Positions 7,706 to 16,957 of a DNA stretch of 60,376 nt are shown here, one piece after another. How positions within the stretch are numbered: position 1 is the stretch's first letter; each line of letters opens with the position of its first letter. The position numbers and the translations under genes are program-made. The notes below the pieces were generated by a model. It did no database searches, had not been told where the DNA came from, and saw nothing but the letters and a program-made list of their open reading frames with translations. This DNA comes from Planctomycetota bacterium (GTDB lineage Bacteria; Planctomycetota; Phycisphaerae; Sedimentisphaerales; Anaerobacaceae), in contig VRUK01000004.1 in the NCBI GenBank assembly GCA_019456195.1, positions 1 through 60,376 on the forward strand, given 5' to 3'.

Positions 7706-10174
7706 TCAGTAGTCCATGATTGCCTGGCCGATTTTTTCTATGAAAGTGCCATATATTTTATCTGTGATGGGAACGTCGTTTTGGTCCAGGCCGAGGCGAA
7801 CGATAACCATGTCCCATTCAGGAATGACAAACATATCATTATTGTTATACCCACTGGCCGAATAGGTACCGACCGGAGCACCGGGCCACTTTCGCTTGCC
7901 GTCGTGTTTAATACTGTTGACCCACCAGTTATAACCATAAACACCACGGCCATCGGCGCCGCTCAAATCTTCCAGGGGTAAGGAAGCCGGCACCTGGGCC
8001 CGCGTCGACTGATAAACCCAGGCACTGCTGATTAATTGCCTATTTTTCCATTTACCCTTATTCAGAAATAAGTGGCCCAAACGAGCTAATTCCCGAGCCG
8101 AAATTTTCATGTGCTTGTTACCATTTCCAGAACCTCCATTGACTACGATACCATTGACCTTTCCGAAATCCCCCCAGTCCCACTTGCCGGAGTTCATCCC
8201 AATCGGGTCCGCGATTTTCCGCTTGAACAGGACCTCTATCGGCTCGTCGGATATGCGTGTCAGAACGTTTCCGAATTGATTCATCGCCGAATCCCAGTAG
8301 GCATACTTCGAGCCGGGCGGAGCAAACAGTGGTTTATCAGCCGGCTTGAAGGGAGTCGAACTCGGGCCGTGTTTATAGCCGCCCCGAGGTTCATCACCAA
8401 CGGCATAATATCCCGATGTCATAGTCGTAAAATGCCGAAGCGTGATAGTCGGATATGTTTTTGACATGCCGGATACGTATTCTTTTGCCCGCGTTTCCAG
8501 AGTCACCCTGCCATCATCGATAAGCAATCCAAGTACCGTGCTGGTAAAAGATTTTGTCAGAGACCATACTCCATGAACTTTGTCTATGTTCGTCCCTTTC
8601 CATACCATATATCCGTTGCGTATGATGACCATCTCATTAACACCGTCCCGCCCAGTATTATTCCTGAGATATGATATGGCGGCATTAAGCTTAGCCGAGT
8701 CTATACTCTGCGACTCAGGTGTCACCTCTTCCCAGTCTTTTTCCGGGAAAGTCATTTTTGAATTGGTAATGTAAATTACTGCATCACCTTTCGAAGGAAC
8801 TTGAAGTGCTTGCTCTCCACTATCTGCTTTTATAGTACCTTTCGATGTAACCTTACCTTGATTGGGATTAAACCACTCGTATTGGTATCTGCCGGATTTT
8901 AGTTTTACCGTTATCGAGCTTTCATCAGAAGCAGGCTTATAGACCAGATATTCAACGCCGGGATTCGCCAGACAATATTTCGTTGAGGCCAAATCATTGC
9001 GTGGCTTCATTGCTGCCAGATTCATTCTTTCAGCATACTTTCGTGTATGCCCCATGCTTACTCGAATCGGTTCCCACTTCGGATCAAATTTTTTACCGAG
9101 AACCACACCATCATACGGATCCATAAATATGGGATTGTACCCCCGCAGGAAACTCTTCCAAACCCATGCCTGATTTCCTCCGATTCCCCAGAGATGGTCG
9201 GTGTCATTCAGGATGACCTTTCGACCATCGGTAGCCGGTGGATTGTCCCTATAGCCGCCCTCATTATTTGGGGAAATCCAGTCGGCAGGGCTATTGAACA
9301 GCGTCTCATTTTTTCCGCCGCGATACTGGAATGTCATCCCAACCGGATGCTGTTTAGGCTTACTTTTCTCATACTTTTTAATATAGCGAATTATATGATA
9401 TTGCCATTGCGTTGACGGTGGATGGTTTTCATTGGAAATCTCATATAACACATTGTCGAAATCATTGATCGTATCAATGACCTTGCGAACATAGGCTTTC
9501 TGCAAAGCAGTGACCTCCGAGTCGGCCAGAGTGTGAAATTCGAGTCCTTTACCATCTTTATTTTGGTCTCCATCAATACCATTTATATTATTCTGCTTAT
9601 GAAATGGATGGTTTTCCCATGCTCCGGCTGAAAACTGCATTGCCCAGCCCTCAAAGAGCATTACCGAAACGTAAATCCCACGGTCACCGGCTTGCGAAAC
9701 ACGGCGCCGCAATCGGTCAAAGTAAACGGGATTGAACTCCTTTAGATTAAACTTCGGTTTGCCGTCGATGGTCTTGCCCGGGCCGGTTCGCGCCCAGGGT
9801 TGAGGTGCGGATGTATGGAGCTTGCTCTCCTTGTTTGCTTTTGTATTCCACGTCACCGGTTCCCACGTCCACATTCGGATAAAGTTGTGATTCAGCTTCT
9901 GCATCCAGTCAAGGCAGGCGGGAAAATCGAATCGCGGCGGTGGGTCTTTCGGACCAATATCCACCAGATTAGACCATGTATGTGAGCCCGTTAGATAAAC
10001 AGCCCGGCCGCTATCATCAGTAAAATAGCGAGAGTTGTCCTTCAAAACCCGTAACGGACCCTGCATTCTTATATCGTTCGCACCGGCCTCCAGATTTACA
10101 AGAACGGAGCTAACGATAAAGGCCGAAACCAATATCCATTTTAGTTGATGTATTTCAATAATTTTCCGACACAT
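7706..10174 (-). CDS. Secreted glycoside-hydrolase-like / serine beta-lactamase-like fusion
   Basis: This 822-residue protein has an N-terminal signal peptide (WILVSAFIVSSVLVNLEAGA) and two catalytic modules. Residues ~35-470 form a TIM-barrel glycosidase-like module of the DUF4038/GH140-like type, with the early YLTGSHTWSN block, the acid/base-like ISNEN (E249), NDTDH and FMDPYDG, followed by a beta-sandwich. Residues ~490-822 are a class C beta-lactamase/esterase-like serine hydrolase with the SxxK motif SLTK (S538) and a YWDS second motif. Such serine hydrolases are often esterases or amidases on sugars or peptides; real beta-lactam resistance is unlikely in this context. AGGAG precedes ATG 10174. 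The fusion suggests one enzyme that de-esterifies and cleaves the same polymer; that is inference. Confidence 0.8.
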   Translation of the reverse strand: MCRKIIEIHQLKWILVSAFIVSSVLVNLEAGANDIRMQGPLRVLKDNSRYFTDDSGRAVYLTGSHTWSNLVDIGPKDPPPRFDFPACLDWMQKLNHNFIRMWTWEPVTWNTKANKESKLHTSAPQPWARTGPGKTIDGKPKFNLKEFNPVYFDRLRRRVSQAGDRGIYVSVMLFEGWAMQFSAGAWENHPFHKQNNINGIDGDQNKDGKGLEFHTLADSEVTALQKAYVRKVIDTINDFDNVLYEISNENHPPSTQWQYHIIRYIKKYEKSKPKQHPVGMTFQYRGGKNETLFNSPADWISPNNEGGYRDNPPATDGRKVILNDTDHLWGIGGNQAWVWKSFLRGYNPIFMDPYDGVVLGKKFDPKWEPIRVSMGHTRKYAERMNLAAMKPRNDLASTKYCLANPGVEYLVYKPASDESSITVKLKSGRYQYEWFNPNQGKVTSKGTIKADSGEQALQVPSKGDAVIYITNSKMTFPEKDWEEVTPESQSIDSAKLNAAISYLRNNTGRDGVNEMVIIRNGYMVWKGTNIDKVHGVWSLTKSFTSTVLGLLIDDGRVTLETRAKEYVSGMSKTYPTITLRHFTTMTSGYYAVGDEPRGGYKHGPSSTPFKPADKPLFAPPGSKYAYWDSAMNQFGNVLTRISDEPIEVLFKRKIADPIGMNSGKWDWGDFGKVNGIVVNGGSGNGNKHMKISARELARLGHLFLNKGKWKNRQLISSAWVYQSTRAQVPASLPLEDLSGADGRGVYGYNWWVNSIKHDGKRKWPGAPVGTYSASGYNNNDMFVIPEWDMVIVRLGLDQNDVPITDKIYGTFIEKIGQAIMDY

Positions 10175-10241
10175 TTTTATTCTCCTAAATAAATCTGATG
10201 ATAGATTCCGTAAAGATTAAGCTTCTTCTGCCTTCTACCTC

Positions 10242-10303
10242 CTGAATGATTTATTATAACAGCAGTAAGATTCCAACGAGTACACATAGTAGTCTAACGA
10301 AAA
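10242..10303 (+). repeat. Dispersed intergenic repeat, copy 1
   Basis: The first 22 bases (10242-10263, beginning CTGAATGATT and ending AACAGC) are identical to 21856-21877. The following 38 bases match at 25 positions without gaps. The copy lies between the divergent glycosidase/serine-hydrolase gene and the thioredoxin-like gene. No coding capacity is evident. Confidence 0.75.
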
Positions 10304-10403
10304 AGAATCTTCTAATCAAATACTAACCGAATCCTGAACATTGAAAGCCTTCACAGAGTATAATTTGTTAATCGAAAATAAATTAGCCGGTAGATAGAAA
10401 CAA

Positions 10404-11564
10404 ATGCTTAATAGGGATGTTTTACAGATGCTTCAATCTTTAAGCAGAACTCTAAAATTCATGTCGGTGTATGTGGTTTTTTTGCTTTTTTCGATTCAAA
10501 TTACTGCATCCCCAGCACAGGTACCATCTTATCCGGAAACGATTATTTCTATTCCGCACCCAATTACAAGTCTCTTGCGGTCAAAAACGGTTCACAGAGA
10601 GCTGGGGCTCTCAGCGGCCGAGATTAATGAAGTAGAGAGCGTAGTTTCCCAAATCGACCTGCCTCTATGGCGCCTGCGTGACCTGCCGCCACAGAAGCGT
10701 AATGAAGCAGCCGATCCGCTTATCAATCAACTCACCAACAAACTTGCCCGCATGCTTTCTGACCGGCAATTGGAACGGCTGAACCAACTCGTATGGCAAG
10801 CGAGAGGTATCGATGTATTTCTTGAACCTCAGGTCGGCCTCAGGCTGAATCTCTCGCCTGTGCAAACCAGCAGAATCCAAACGTTAGTAAAAATATTATA
10901 TAGCAAAATCACTTCATTACAGAACAACCTCAATATAAATTCCGAATCACAAAGAGCTGCTAACATCCAAAATCTGCAGGCCGAAACTCAAAGGAACATC
11001 CAGGTCGTTTTGAATAGCTATCAACAGAATACTTTAACAATGCTAATGGGACGTCCTTTTAATTTCTCTCGAGTTCAAACTGTCGCATGTAAAGCCCCCG
11101 AATTCGAAATTGACACCTGGATTAACTCGTCACCTGTCAAACTGTCTGAACTAAAAGGAAAGGTAACGGTCTTACATTTCTACGCCTTTGGCTGTGGCAA
11201 CTGCATCCGCACGCTTCCCTACTATAACGACTGGCACAAGCAGTTTTCCAAAAACAGCTTTTCCATAATTGGAATCCACAGGCCGGAGACAAAACAGGAG
11301 CGAAATATCGATAAAGTAAAGGACAAAGCTACTCGAGCACGTATGGAATATCCGATTGCCATCGATAATGACAGCCTTGCCTGGAATTCATGGGCAAACA
11401 ATATATGGCCCAGCATATACATTATTGATAAGAATGGCTTCATACGATACTGGTGGTATGGGGAACTAAATTGGAAGGGCGCAGAAAGTGAAAAGTTCCT
11501 GGCCGAAAGAATCCGGGAGTTAATAGATGAGCCTTTAGTAGTACAGGTCACTGCCCTGAACTGA
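10404..11564 (+). CDS. Exported thioredoxin-like (redoxin) protein with helical N-terminal domain
   Basis: This is 386 residues. A signal peptide or anchor (VYVVFLLFSIQITASPAQ) occupies ~22-39, and alternative in-frame ATGs exist at 10428 and 10461. A helical region (~60-230) resembles periplasmic Spy/Heavy-metal-resistance-like helices: LGLSAAEI and LNLSPVQTSRI, each following an L-x-L pattern. The last ~150 residues are a thioredoxin fold with redox motif CGNC and cis-proline WPSIYIID. Planctomycetes often encode such two-part exported TlpA/AhpC-like proteins, whose substrates are unknown. It likely handles thiol-disulfide exchange outside the cytoplasm. It has a promoter region of its own, shared with the divergent gene, and converges with the subtilase. 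Confidence 0.8.
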   Translation: MLNRDVLQMLQSLSRTLKFMSVYVVFLLFSIQITASPAQVPSYPETIISIPHPITSLLRSKTVHRELGLSAAEINEVESVVSQIDLPLWRLRDLPPQKRNEAADPLINQLTNKLARMLSDRQLERLNQLVWQARGIDVFLEPQVGLRLNLSPVQTSRIQTLVKILYSKITSLQNNLNINSESQRAANIQNLQAETQRNIQVVLNSYQQNTLTMLMGRPFNFSRVQTVACKAPEFEIDTWINSSPVKLSELKGKVTVLHFYAFGCGNCIRTLPYYNDWHKQFSKNSFSIIGIHRPETKQERNIDKVKDKATRARMEYPIAIDNDSLAWNSWANNIWPSIYIIDKNGFIRYWWYGELNWKGAESEKFLAERIRELIDEPLVVQVTALN

Positions 11565-11593
11565 TTGGAATTTGCCAATAACTCATCCTGCAA

Positions 11594-14500
11594 TTAGACT
11601 GGGTTTCCTACCTGGAATGTCTCCGATAAGGTAGTGTTTTGACCATCAGGAGATCTTAAGGTAATATCATAAAGTCCATGGGGCAAACCTGCAGGAACAA
11701 GGATTTCCATATTTCCATCCATATTGATTGACTTTATTTCCACGGGGATATCATTAAGAAGAACATCATGACCGACTAAAAAATTAATTCCTTCAACTGT
11801 TAAAATAACTGTCAAAGGAACACTGTTATCGTTTTGAATTTCAGGTTCAACCGAGCGAATAGATAAGAGCTTTTGTGAGCCTTCCATCAGCCAATCAAGA
11901 CTGTTTTTCATAATTATGTCCATTCCATTGTTTGATATTCGCTCAAGAGCAAAAGCGAAGAACACGGCACGATAACTGCCGGTCTCTACGGTAATTCCAA
12001 TTACGTCTTCAGGATTCTGATTAGTTATCAGAGCCGGCTGTGCTAAATCACTACGATCCAAAATTAAGATATCTGTCATATTCGGAACATTTGCATCGAA
12101 TTCTGCATTCAAACCGGATATTCCCTGGCCGATGGGACTATCGGTTATTTCAGAAATATCCAATGTGGTTTCCTGAGATAAAATATCTCCGGTGCTTGAG
12201 TAACTGACAAATGGGTCACGGTTAAATCCTAAAATATGTAAAACCTGTTGCCCAAACGGAGTATGTTCATGTTGGTCACTCCAATCCATACCTGAAATCA
12301 GCAGCCTTCCCCCTTGCGCTAAATACTGCGTCAGTTCTACATTGAATCGAGTTCGATAGTTTAATAGCCGCACTTGATTGTCGGAAACGGCGTTAAGTGA
12401 TGTAGTAGCCATAAACCATGAAACCGCCTGGAAGTTCTGCATATACTCAAGAGAAGGATAAACATTGATCGCGTTCACATCCCACAAAGTTGACTCATAA
12501 CCTGCAAGGTTAATTGCTTCTATATATTGATCCTCGATAGAATCGCTGCCGTCATCATCAATTAATAATACATTTCCTTCAGAAGCGGGAACCTTCATAA
12601 CTCGCGCCCACACAGGAACGCGCAGCACTTCTGCCTGATTATCCATATTTATTATCACATCACCACTTATATCTTCGAATTCTCCGAGCAGTGATGGCGA
12701 ATTTAATTTCAGCCTAAACATCACCTCGATACTCTCAGATGGCGCTAAATCAAATTGATTGGGGATTATATCGAAAGATTCTATTCGTTCCGTGCGAGAA
12801 AATTCCATTGAGATGAAAAACGATTGAGGTTGCTGCGATACATTTCTTAAGCTGATAGTTCTCTCGGATTCAGTCGGGCCATCGACCAATACATTTTCCC
12901 AGCTTATAGTCGATGGTGTTACGATCAAAGGAACATTCATGGCCTTAACCGGATCAATATGTCCCCCTCCCCGTTCCATCCCGGACATCGAAGCAACATT
13001 CGATGGCCGTTCCCCGGAAATGACTATTGCTGATTTGATATCTTCGGGTTTCCATGAGGGATTCATTTGTTTGATGAGCGCCGCAGCCCCTGCCACACGG
13101 GGCGACGAAAAGCTGGTTCCATTACTGAAACCAAAACCGGACAAATCAAATGCAGTGTACTCGAAGAAATTGATTTGGAATTCACCCGGAAAGTCATTCT
13201 GTGTCGCTGCATAACTTCCTTCACCAATCGCGACTATATCGGGTTTTACAGAATAACCAAGAGATGGACCCAAAGAAGAAAACGTACTTAACTGAAAAGC
13301 TGTTTCCTCTCTCTCTAAGGGCGCAGCGGCATAAAATTCTACTTCCACCGTACGTGAGTTCTTAATAGCATCCTTGATTAATAATCCCGTATTGCGCGAC
13401 ATGAAATATGAAGGTATTTGTGTGCCGGGAACGCTTGGACCCAGCATAAGTTCGTCAGGCCCTTCTTCTGCATCCCTGTTATTATAGATCAGGGCTCCCC
13501 AGCCGCCGATTTCCTGAACACGGTCAATTTTGGATGTAAATGTGCAAATGCCTCTCTGAACCAAAACCCATTTATTATCCGCATAACCACCAAGCAGGCT
13601 CTCACAAACCAGCCCGTCTTGATCGCCCCCGAAACTGCGACCGTCATAATTATCGGCGTCAATAAGTTCGAACCGGCCGAGAAACGGTCGGGAGAAAAAA
13701 TCCGGGTTCGGACCTAAAACTATTTCTTCGCCGCTTAAGATTTCGCTGCCATCTGCATATACATTCATCATCGCAATTGATATCTCACCGAAGATCCCGC
13801 CATTGTGAGAATTTGTCAAAGAACCTACTGTAATAACTTCCGGAATCTGGCCAGGGGCTCCGATTGTTTCGGTTTCTCCGGAATTACCTGCCGCAGCTAC
13901 GACAACCACTCCCGCCTTGATAGCATTCTTGATTGCAAGGGCCTCAGGATCCAGGAGGGTATTGACATAAGATTCGGAACCTAAGCTGAGATTCACAACA
14001 TCCATACCATCTTCCACACAGGCCTCAAGTGCGCCAATGATTTGTTCTAATGTCGTAAAATCACTTGTGAAAACCTTATAATTTCCCAAATAGGCATTAG
14101 GGGCGACACCTGAAATTAATCCTAAAGGCGATAGGGTATTCAAATTTCCTGCCGCGCAGGAAGCCACATGTGTTCCGTGTCCGTTCCTGTCACTGGGAGT
14201 CGAGTCTCGATTCGAATCTCCTGCCTTGGTGAAAACACGCGCTACAATAATTTTATTGTTGGTAAAATTCGTATCACCAAGCGGAAATCCGTCGGGAAGC
14301 TCATATCCTTCATCATTGAACATTATATGACTATTGTCTATTCCCGTATCGATAATGCCTATCTTGATCCCTTGTCCGGCAAGTGATGGTCCGCCGCTGA
14401 ACTGCCATGCCGAAGGTGCATTCATCAGATCATTGCTTTTAGTTAATAACAGATTGTATTTCCGGTTCGGAACTATCGCTAATACCTCAGGTAGGGACTG

Positions 14501-14854
14501 AATTCTTGATGCGATTCTACCCGGCATCTCCAGAGATATACCATTTATAAGGCCGGTAAATCGACGGCGAGTGATGATGTCAGGAGAAATTTTTCTTAAC
14601 CGATTCTCAAAATTGCTTAAGTTCTCTCGCAGCTTCCTGCGACGATTCACCACGTGTTCGACACGCCGATTCTTACGTTTAGAAATTCCCTTATATAAGG
14701 AGTTCCCCCGTTCATCAAAGGCACTCCTGCTCAGAGATGGCTCTTTTAATACAATAATGAAACTGCTAAGCCCTGGTTGTTTTAAGGGCCGAGCATGATT
14801 ATTATTTATTGTAAATAAGCAAACCAATAGAAATACGAAAATCCTTTTCGGCAT
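11594..14854 (-). CDS. Secreted subtilisin-like serine protease (S8) with PA domain
   Basis: This is 1086 residues from ATG 14854, chosen for the GAGGGA ribosome site; a GTG at 14872 is in frame. The order is signal peptide (RIFVFLLVCLFTI), I9-like propeptide (~28-135), S8 catalytic domain with D169 (IIDTGID), H226 (NGHGTH) and S581 (NGTSFSSP). A PA domain is inserted between His and Ser (ALIYNNRDAEEG...IPSYFMSR). A long C-terminal region includes Fn3-like and IPT/TIG-like beta domains; the segment GLPHGLYDITLRSPDGQ is typical of the latter. This resembles cucumisin/C5a-peptidase architecture. It should degrade extracellular protein. All three triad residues are present, so activity is expected. 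Confidence 0.93.
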   Translation of the reverse strand: MPKRIFVFLLVCLFTINNNHARPLKQPGLSSFIIVLKEPSLSRSAFDERGNSLYKGISKRKNRRVEHVVNRRRKLRENLSNFENRLRKISPDIITRRRFTGLINGISLEMPGRIASRIQSLPEVLAIVPNRKYNLLLTKSNDLMNAPSAWQFSGGPSLAGQGIKIGIIDTGIDNSHIMFNDEGYELPDGFPLGDTNFTNNKIIVARVFTKAGDSNRDSTPSDRNGHGTHVASCAAGNLNTLSPLGLISGVAPNAYLGNYKVFTSDFTTLEQIIGALEACVEDGMDVVNLSLGSESYVNTLLDPEALAIKNAIKAGVVVVAAAGNSGETETIGAPGQIPEVITVGSLTNSHNGGIFGEISIAMMNVYADGSEILSGEEIVLGPNPDFFSRPFLGRFELIDADNYDGRSFGGDQDGLVCESLLGGYADNKWVLVQRGICTFTSKIDRVQEIGGWGALIYNNRDAEEGPDELMLGPSVPGTQIPSYFMSRNTGLLIKDAIKNSRTVEVEFYAAAPLEREETAFQLSTFSSLGPSLGYSVKPDIVAIGEGSYAATQNDFPGEFQINFFEYTAFDLSGFGFSNGTSFSSPRVAGAAALIKQMNPSWKPEDIKSAIVISGERPSNVASMSGMERGGGHIDPVKAMNVPLIVTPSTISWENVLVDGPTESERTISLRNVSQQPQSFFISMEFSRTERIESFDIIPNQFDLAPSESIEVMFRLKLNSPSLLGEFEDISGDVIINMDNQAEVLRVPVWARVMKVPASEGNVLLIDDDGSDSIEDQYIEAINLAGYESTLWDVNAINVYPSLEYMQNFQAVSWFMATTSLNAVSDNQVRLLNYRTRFNVELTQYLAQGGRLLISGMDWSDQHEHTPFGQQVLHILGFNRDPFVSYSSTGDILSQETTLDISEITDSPIGQGISGLNAEFDANVPNMTDILILDRSDLAQPALITNQNPEDVIGITVETGSYRAVFFAFALERISNNGMDIIMKNSLDWLMEGSQKLLSIRSVEPEIQNDNSVPLTVILTVEGINFLVGHDVLLNDIPVEIKSINMDGNMEILVPAGLPHGLYDITLRSPDGQNTTLSETFQVGNPV

Positions 14855-14946
14855 AATAATTCCCTCACCCACAGGATTAAATCACGAACATGTGTTTCTT
14901 ATCGGCATGGGGGTGCTACAATTAAATACATTTTTTTAAATAGTTG

Positions 14947-14994
14947 GTAATGTAATCCGGAATTCCTTATTTGCCATCAATTTTATTACATTAC
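14947..14994. repeat. Perfect 10-bp inverted repeat
   Basis: GTAATGTAAT (14947-14956) and ATTACATTAC (14985-14994) are perfect inverse copies separated by 28 bases. They lie 90-140 bases upstream of the subtilase start. An operator or transcript hairpin is possible; there is no evidence for which. Confidence 0.55.
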
Positions 14995-15074
14995 TTTATA
15001 TTTGAATGTTCCATGATACCAAATTTTTGTCAGCAATTCAAGGTTTCGGTCATTATCTTCCAAATTAACCTGTC

Positions 15075-15089
15075 AGTTGTCACACAACT
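15075..15089. promoter_or_regulatory. Small palindrome, possible operator
   Basis: AGTTGT and ACAACT flank a CAC centre, giving TTGTCACACAA-like dyad symmetry of the size bound by GntR/LacI-type sugar regulators. It is ~300 bases upstream of the SSS operon. No regulator gene is in the window, so this is only a candidate. Confidence 0.25.
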
Positions 15090-15388
15090 ATACTAATACT
15101 CAATAAAACATTTCGTTGTTCTAAAACTCTTCATAATTAATCTCTTTTCTCCTGCAACCTTACCTTTATCAAAGAAGATAGTATCTATATATAAGTGCAC
15201 AAGGACTCCTTTTTAGTAACGGAAAAAACAATACGGTTGGATGAAAAATAGTCATAACTGCACAATCTTACCAAAACTTCTTATTTCTGCCTGTTCGAGT
15301 TCACGGAAATAGGCCGCATCTCAACCAAATCCCGATTATGCCTTGACTTATCCTGTCACCTTTCTGTAAGATAAGGAGTGTTATTATA

Positions 15389-16957
15389 TTGGAAACATCT
15401 CTGGTTTTGTCTCTACTATTGGTTCTCAACTTCATGACCGATTTGAGCTTCATAGATTGGTGCGTATGCGCCGCTTATCTTGCCGTGGTCTTTGGCCTGG
15501 CTATTAGAAGTGCCAGGGGCCAGCAGGATAACGAAGACTATTTTCTCGGTGGCAGGAACATGAACTGGTTCGTTGTCGGAGTCTCAATGTTCGCTACCAG
15601 TTTCAGTTCCATCTCCTTTCTTGGGCTTCCTCAACGAGGTGCCTACCAGGACTTCAGCTTCTATTTGACAATCCTGTTCATCCCCTTTGTTATCACTCCC
15701 ATTCTGTGGTGGATTTTTGTCCCGATGTTCGTCCGGCTGAAGGTCAGCAGCGGATACGAATATCTGGGACGACGATTTGGTCGGCCCGTTCAGAAAATCG
15801 GCTCAGGCCTCTACTGCGTCTATGCTATCGGCTGGATGGGAACAATGCTTTACGCGGTGGCCCTTACCCTGCAAATCGTAATGAGATTAACCCAAACTCA
15901 GTACTACTTTGTGCTCATCGGTATCGGGGCCTTCGCAACTATCTATACCGTCATGGGAGGATTAAAAGCGGTGATATGGACCGATGTCTTGCAGGCGGTC
16001 GTACTTGGTGGGGCAATCGTGGCTGTCATGTTCCTTGCCGTAAACCGTATCGATGGAGGCTGGTCGGCTTTTTGGGCGATTGCAACTCAGCACAATAAAT
16101 TTCAAATGTTCCACCTCAACGCCAATCTTCTGGCACCTGAGAACTTCACAGGTAGAAATACTGTTTTCACGGCAGTAGCATTTGGCCTGTTCATGTATCT
16201 GCCCGGCTACGCAGTCTCTCAAAATATGATTCAGCGTTATGTTTGCGCCGGCAGCCTGGCCGGAGGACGACGTATGGTTATCCTTAGTGCCGTAATCAAC
16301 ACCGTGCTTGGCTTTCTCTTTCTGTTGGTCGGCACAGCGCTGTTCGCTTTTTACAGCCAACCGGGCGGCGATGGTTTGCCTGCTGCTGGTCTCGCAATCG
16401 CAAAGGAAGATCAAATACTGCCCTATTTCGTATCGACGCAACTGCCCGGAGTCGGATTGGTCGGGCTTATACTGGCCGGTCTTTTCGCGGCGGCCATGAG
16501 TACGATAGACAGTGGAATCAATGGAGTCACCTCGGTCATTGTTTACGACTGGCTCTCCGGTAAGGAACTGCCATTAAGGATTGGCAGAATTCTTACTTCT
16601 GTACTTGGTATAGTGGTCATCGGTGCGGCTATCCTTGTTCCCGTTCTCGGCGATACGGTCTTTGAAATTATCACGGTAATCACCGGGACCTCGCTGGGTA
16701 TGCTGCTGGCTATTTATCTGCTCGGGATGTTTATGCCTCATGTGAATTTGCCCGGAGTTCTGACCGGGCTTGCGGTCGGACTTGTATGCCTGGCACTCGT
16801 TTGGATTTTGACAGATATCCCTAAATGGTGGTTCGGGGCTTTTACCATCGTTCCCACCTTCGTCGCAGGAGTCATAGCAAGTATCTTCTTTCCAAAGCCC
16901 CCTGAAGACGCGCTGGAGAACACGCTGTTTAGAGGGAAAAAGGAGCAAAAAGTATGA
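15389..16957 (+). CDS. Sodium:solute symporter family sugar transporter
   Basis: This 522-residue protein has ~13-14 membrane helices and belongs to the SSS/SGLT family. Hallmarks are the DYFLGGRNMNWFVVG block, the FATSFSSISFLG stretch with its serine/threonine-rich helix, the YTVMGGLKAVIWTDVLQ signature and AMSTIDSGINGV in the helix that holds the sodium-site residues. The likely start is TTG 15389, ten bases after AAGGAG; ATG 15434 is an alternative. Its stop overlaps the isomerase start by four bases (ATGA), so the two genes are co-translated. In this operon it should bring a sugar released by the GH106 protein, possibly L-rhamnose or an oligosaccharide, into the cell with sodium. The substrate is inferred. 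Confidence 0.92.
   Translation: METSLVLSLLLVLNFMTDLSFIDWCVCAAYLAVVFGLAIRSARGQQDNEDYFLGGRNMNWFVVGVSMFATSFSSISFLGLPQRGAYQDFSFYLTILFIPFVITPILWWIFVPMFVRLKVSSGYEYLGRRFGRPVQKIGSGLYCVYAIGWMGTMLYAVALTLQIVMRLTQTQYYFVLIGIGAFATIYTVMGGLKAVIWTDVLQAVVLGGAIVAVMFLAVNRIDGGWSAFWAIATQHNKFQMFHLNANLLAPENFTGRNTVFTAVAFGLFMYLPGYAVSQNMIQRYVCAGSLAGGRRMVILSAVINTVLGFLFLLVGTALFAFYSQPGGDGLPAAGLAIAKEDQILPYFVSTQLPGVGLVGLILAGLFAAAMSTIDSGINGVTSVIVYDWLSGKELPLRIGRILTSVLGIVVIGAAILVPVLGDTVFEIITVITGTSLGMLLAIYLLGMFMPHVNLPGVLTGLAVGLVCLALVWILTDIPKWWFGAFTIVPTFVAGVIASIFFPKPPEDALENTLFRGKKEQKV

Larger units (their letters stand above)
14855..15388. other. AT-rich intergenic region between divergent subtilase and SSS operon
   Basis: These ~530 bases carry no believable gene. 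They hold the promoters of the leftward subtilase and the rightward SSS-isomerase-GH106 operon, although I cannot place either promoter with confidence. Two inverted repeats stand out, at 14947-14994 and 15075-15089. An AAGGAG at 15373-15378 is the ribosome site of the SSS transporter. Confidence 0.7.

Noticed and set aside
8500..8620. Possible beta-lactam resistance gene from the SLTK motif
   Set aside because: Part of a secreted sugar-enzyme fusion of the broad serine-hydrolase family; no reason to infer antibiotic resistance.
15343..15372. TTGACT ... TAAGAT promoter-like pair before the SSS gene
   Set aside because: A start site there would fall after the AAGGAG used for the TTG start, so it does not fit the chosen translation start.
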